NCBI GenBank assembly: GCA_003567655.1
Contig: PWZA01000057.1
Coordinates: 1-40,470 of the forward strand
Direction of reading: 5' to 3'
DNA: 40,470 bases
From: Dehalococcoidia bacterium
Lineage (GTDB): Bacteria; Chloroflexota; Dehalococcoidia; GIF9; AB-539-J10
Position numbers and translations under genes: made by a program. The notes beneath the pieces are model-generated. The model was not told the origin of the DNA. It made no database searches and saw nothing but the letters and a program-made list of their open reading frames with translations. Of the stretch, positions 40,161 to 40,470 are shown in pieces; position 1 is the first letter of the stretch, and every line of letters begins with the position of its first letter.

Positions 40161-40470
40161 ATGCCAGACGATATTATCGGCCTTATTCGTGATAATGTGA
40201 TTCAGGGCAGGGTAACCAGGGATGACGAAGGCATGGACGAAGGAATGGCAGGACAGCCCGGTGTTACGGAGCTTATCGAACAGGCTCTTGCTTCCGACCT
40301 GGATATCAAGGATGTAGTTGCCAGGGGGCTCTCCGGCGGCATGGATGTCGTGGGGCAGAAATTTGAGGCCGGTGAATACTATATCCCTGATATGTTGGCC
40401 TCAGCGGAGGCAGTGGGGGCGGCCATGGATATACTGCAGCCTCGGCTTGCAAAGGGTGGCGTTAAGACCA
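40161..40470 (+). CDS. corrinoid (B12-binding) methyltransferase protein, partial
   Basis: The first 103 codons of a corrinoid carrier of the MtbC/MttC type; the gene runs off the window end, so the track does not list it. It starts MPDDIIGLIRDNVIQGRV after GGAGGA. The visible part is the four-helix cap domain: LIEQALASDLDIKDVVARGL, then the signature GEYYIPDMLASAEAVGAAMD. The cobalamin His motif DxHxxG should lie just beyond the edge. An acidic insert (DDEGMDEGMAGQPG) at about 22-35 is unusual. It would carry methyl groups from MttB to the MtrH-like enzyme. Confidence 0.88.
   Translation, partial: MPDDIIGLIRDNVIQGRVTRDDEGMDEGMAGQPGVTELIEQALASDLDIKDVVARGLSGGMDVVGQKFEAGEYYIPDMLASAEAVGAAMDILQPRLAKGGVKT

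Overview
The window is 40.5 kb of bacterial chromosome, densely coding on both strands. It has no rRNA, prophage, CRISPR array or recognisable insertion sequence. Several features suggest an anaerobic, possibly subsurface, Chloroflexota of the Dehalococcoidia/SAR202 type: ThyX instead of ThyA, an NrpR-type nitrogen regulator, ferredoxin-dependent 2-oxoacid oxidoreductase, a non-pyrrolysine MttB methyltransferase cluster, and many acyl-CoA enzymes. This lineage call is an inference from gene content, not from a marker tree.

Layout. 1-3.2 kb (minus strand): a DUF427 protein, an FMN-binding split-barrel protein, a secreted transglutaminase-like protein coupled to a DUF350 membrane protein, and a REPIN-like inverted repeat. 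3.2-6.1 kb (minus): thyX, tRNA-Arg(UCU), an operon of three small zinc-ribbon proteins (one only 39 aa and absent from the ORF track) behind a CIRCE element, and an MFS exporter. 6.3-11.7 kb (plus): polyprenyl synthase, pgk, tpiA, miaA, hflX. 11.7-18.1 kb: a YggS-like PLP protein, a Xer-type recombinase, glutamate dehydrogenase, and an NrpR-like regulator divergent from glutamine-dependent NAD synthetase, with a perfect GGTA-N6-TACC palindrome over the regulator's promoter. 18.2-24.0 kb (minus): a complete histidine-to-glutamate operon in the order hutH-ftcD-fchA-hutU-hutI. 24.2-36.5 kb (plus): one long run of genes for 2-oxoacid:ferredoxin oxidoreductase (3 subunits), an ornithine-type aminotransferase, an HMG-CoA-synthase-like/DUF35 fusion, a thiolase, two MaoC-type hydratase subunits, two SDRs and two acyl-CoA dehydrogenases. 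37.1-40.5 kb (plus): a stand-alone methionine-synthase activation domain, MttB, an MtrH/AcsE-like methyltransferase and the start of a corrinoid protein.

How the genes fit together. The Hut operon turns histidine into glutamate and one-carbon tetrahydrofolate. Glutamate dehydrogenase could then give 2-oxoglutarate, and the Kor-type enzyme succinyl-CoA plus reduced ferredoxin. The methyltransferase cluster would move methyl groups from an unknown methylated amine to tetrahydrofolate, so two sources of C1-folate lie in one window. The acyl-CoA block looks like a complete beta-oxidation-like route with paired (probably heteromeric) dehydrogenase and hydratase subunits, as in steroid and side-chain degradation, for an unknown substrate. 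Its most unusual member is the HMGS-like/DUF35 fusion, which appears to lack the family's catalytic Cys and His.

Best candidates for new biology: (1) the inactive-looking HMGS-DUF35 protein next to a catalytically intact thiolase; (2) the CIRCE-controlled zinc-ribbon operon; (3) the bacterial NrpR with its archaeal-type operator; (4) the methyltransferase module with its own MetH-type reactivation domain.
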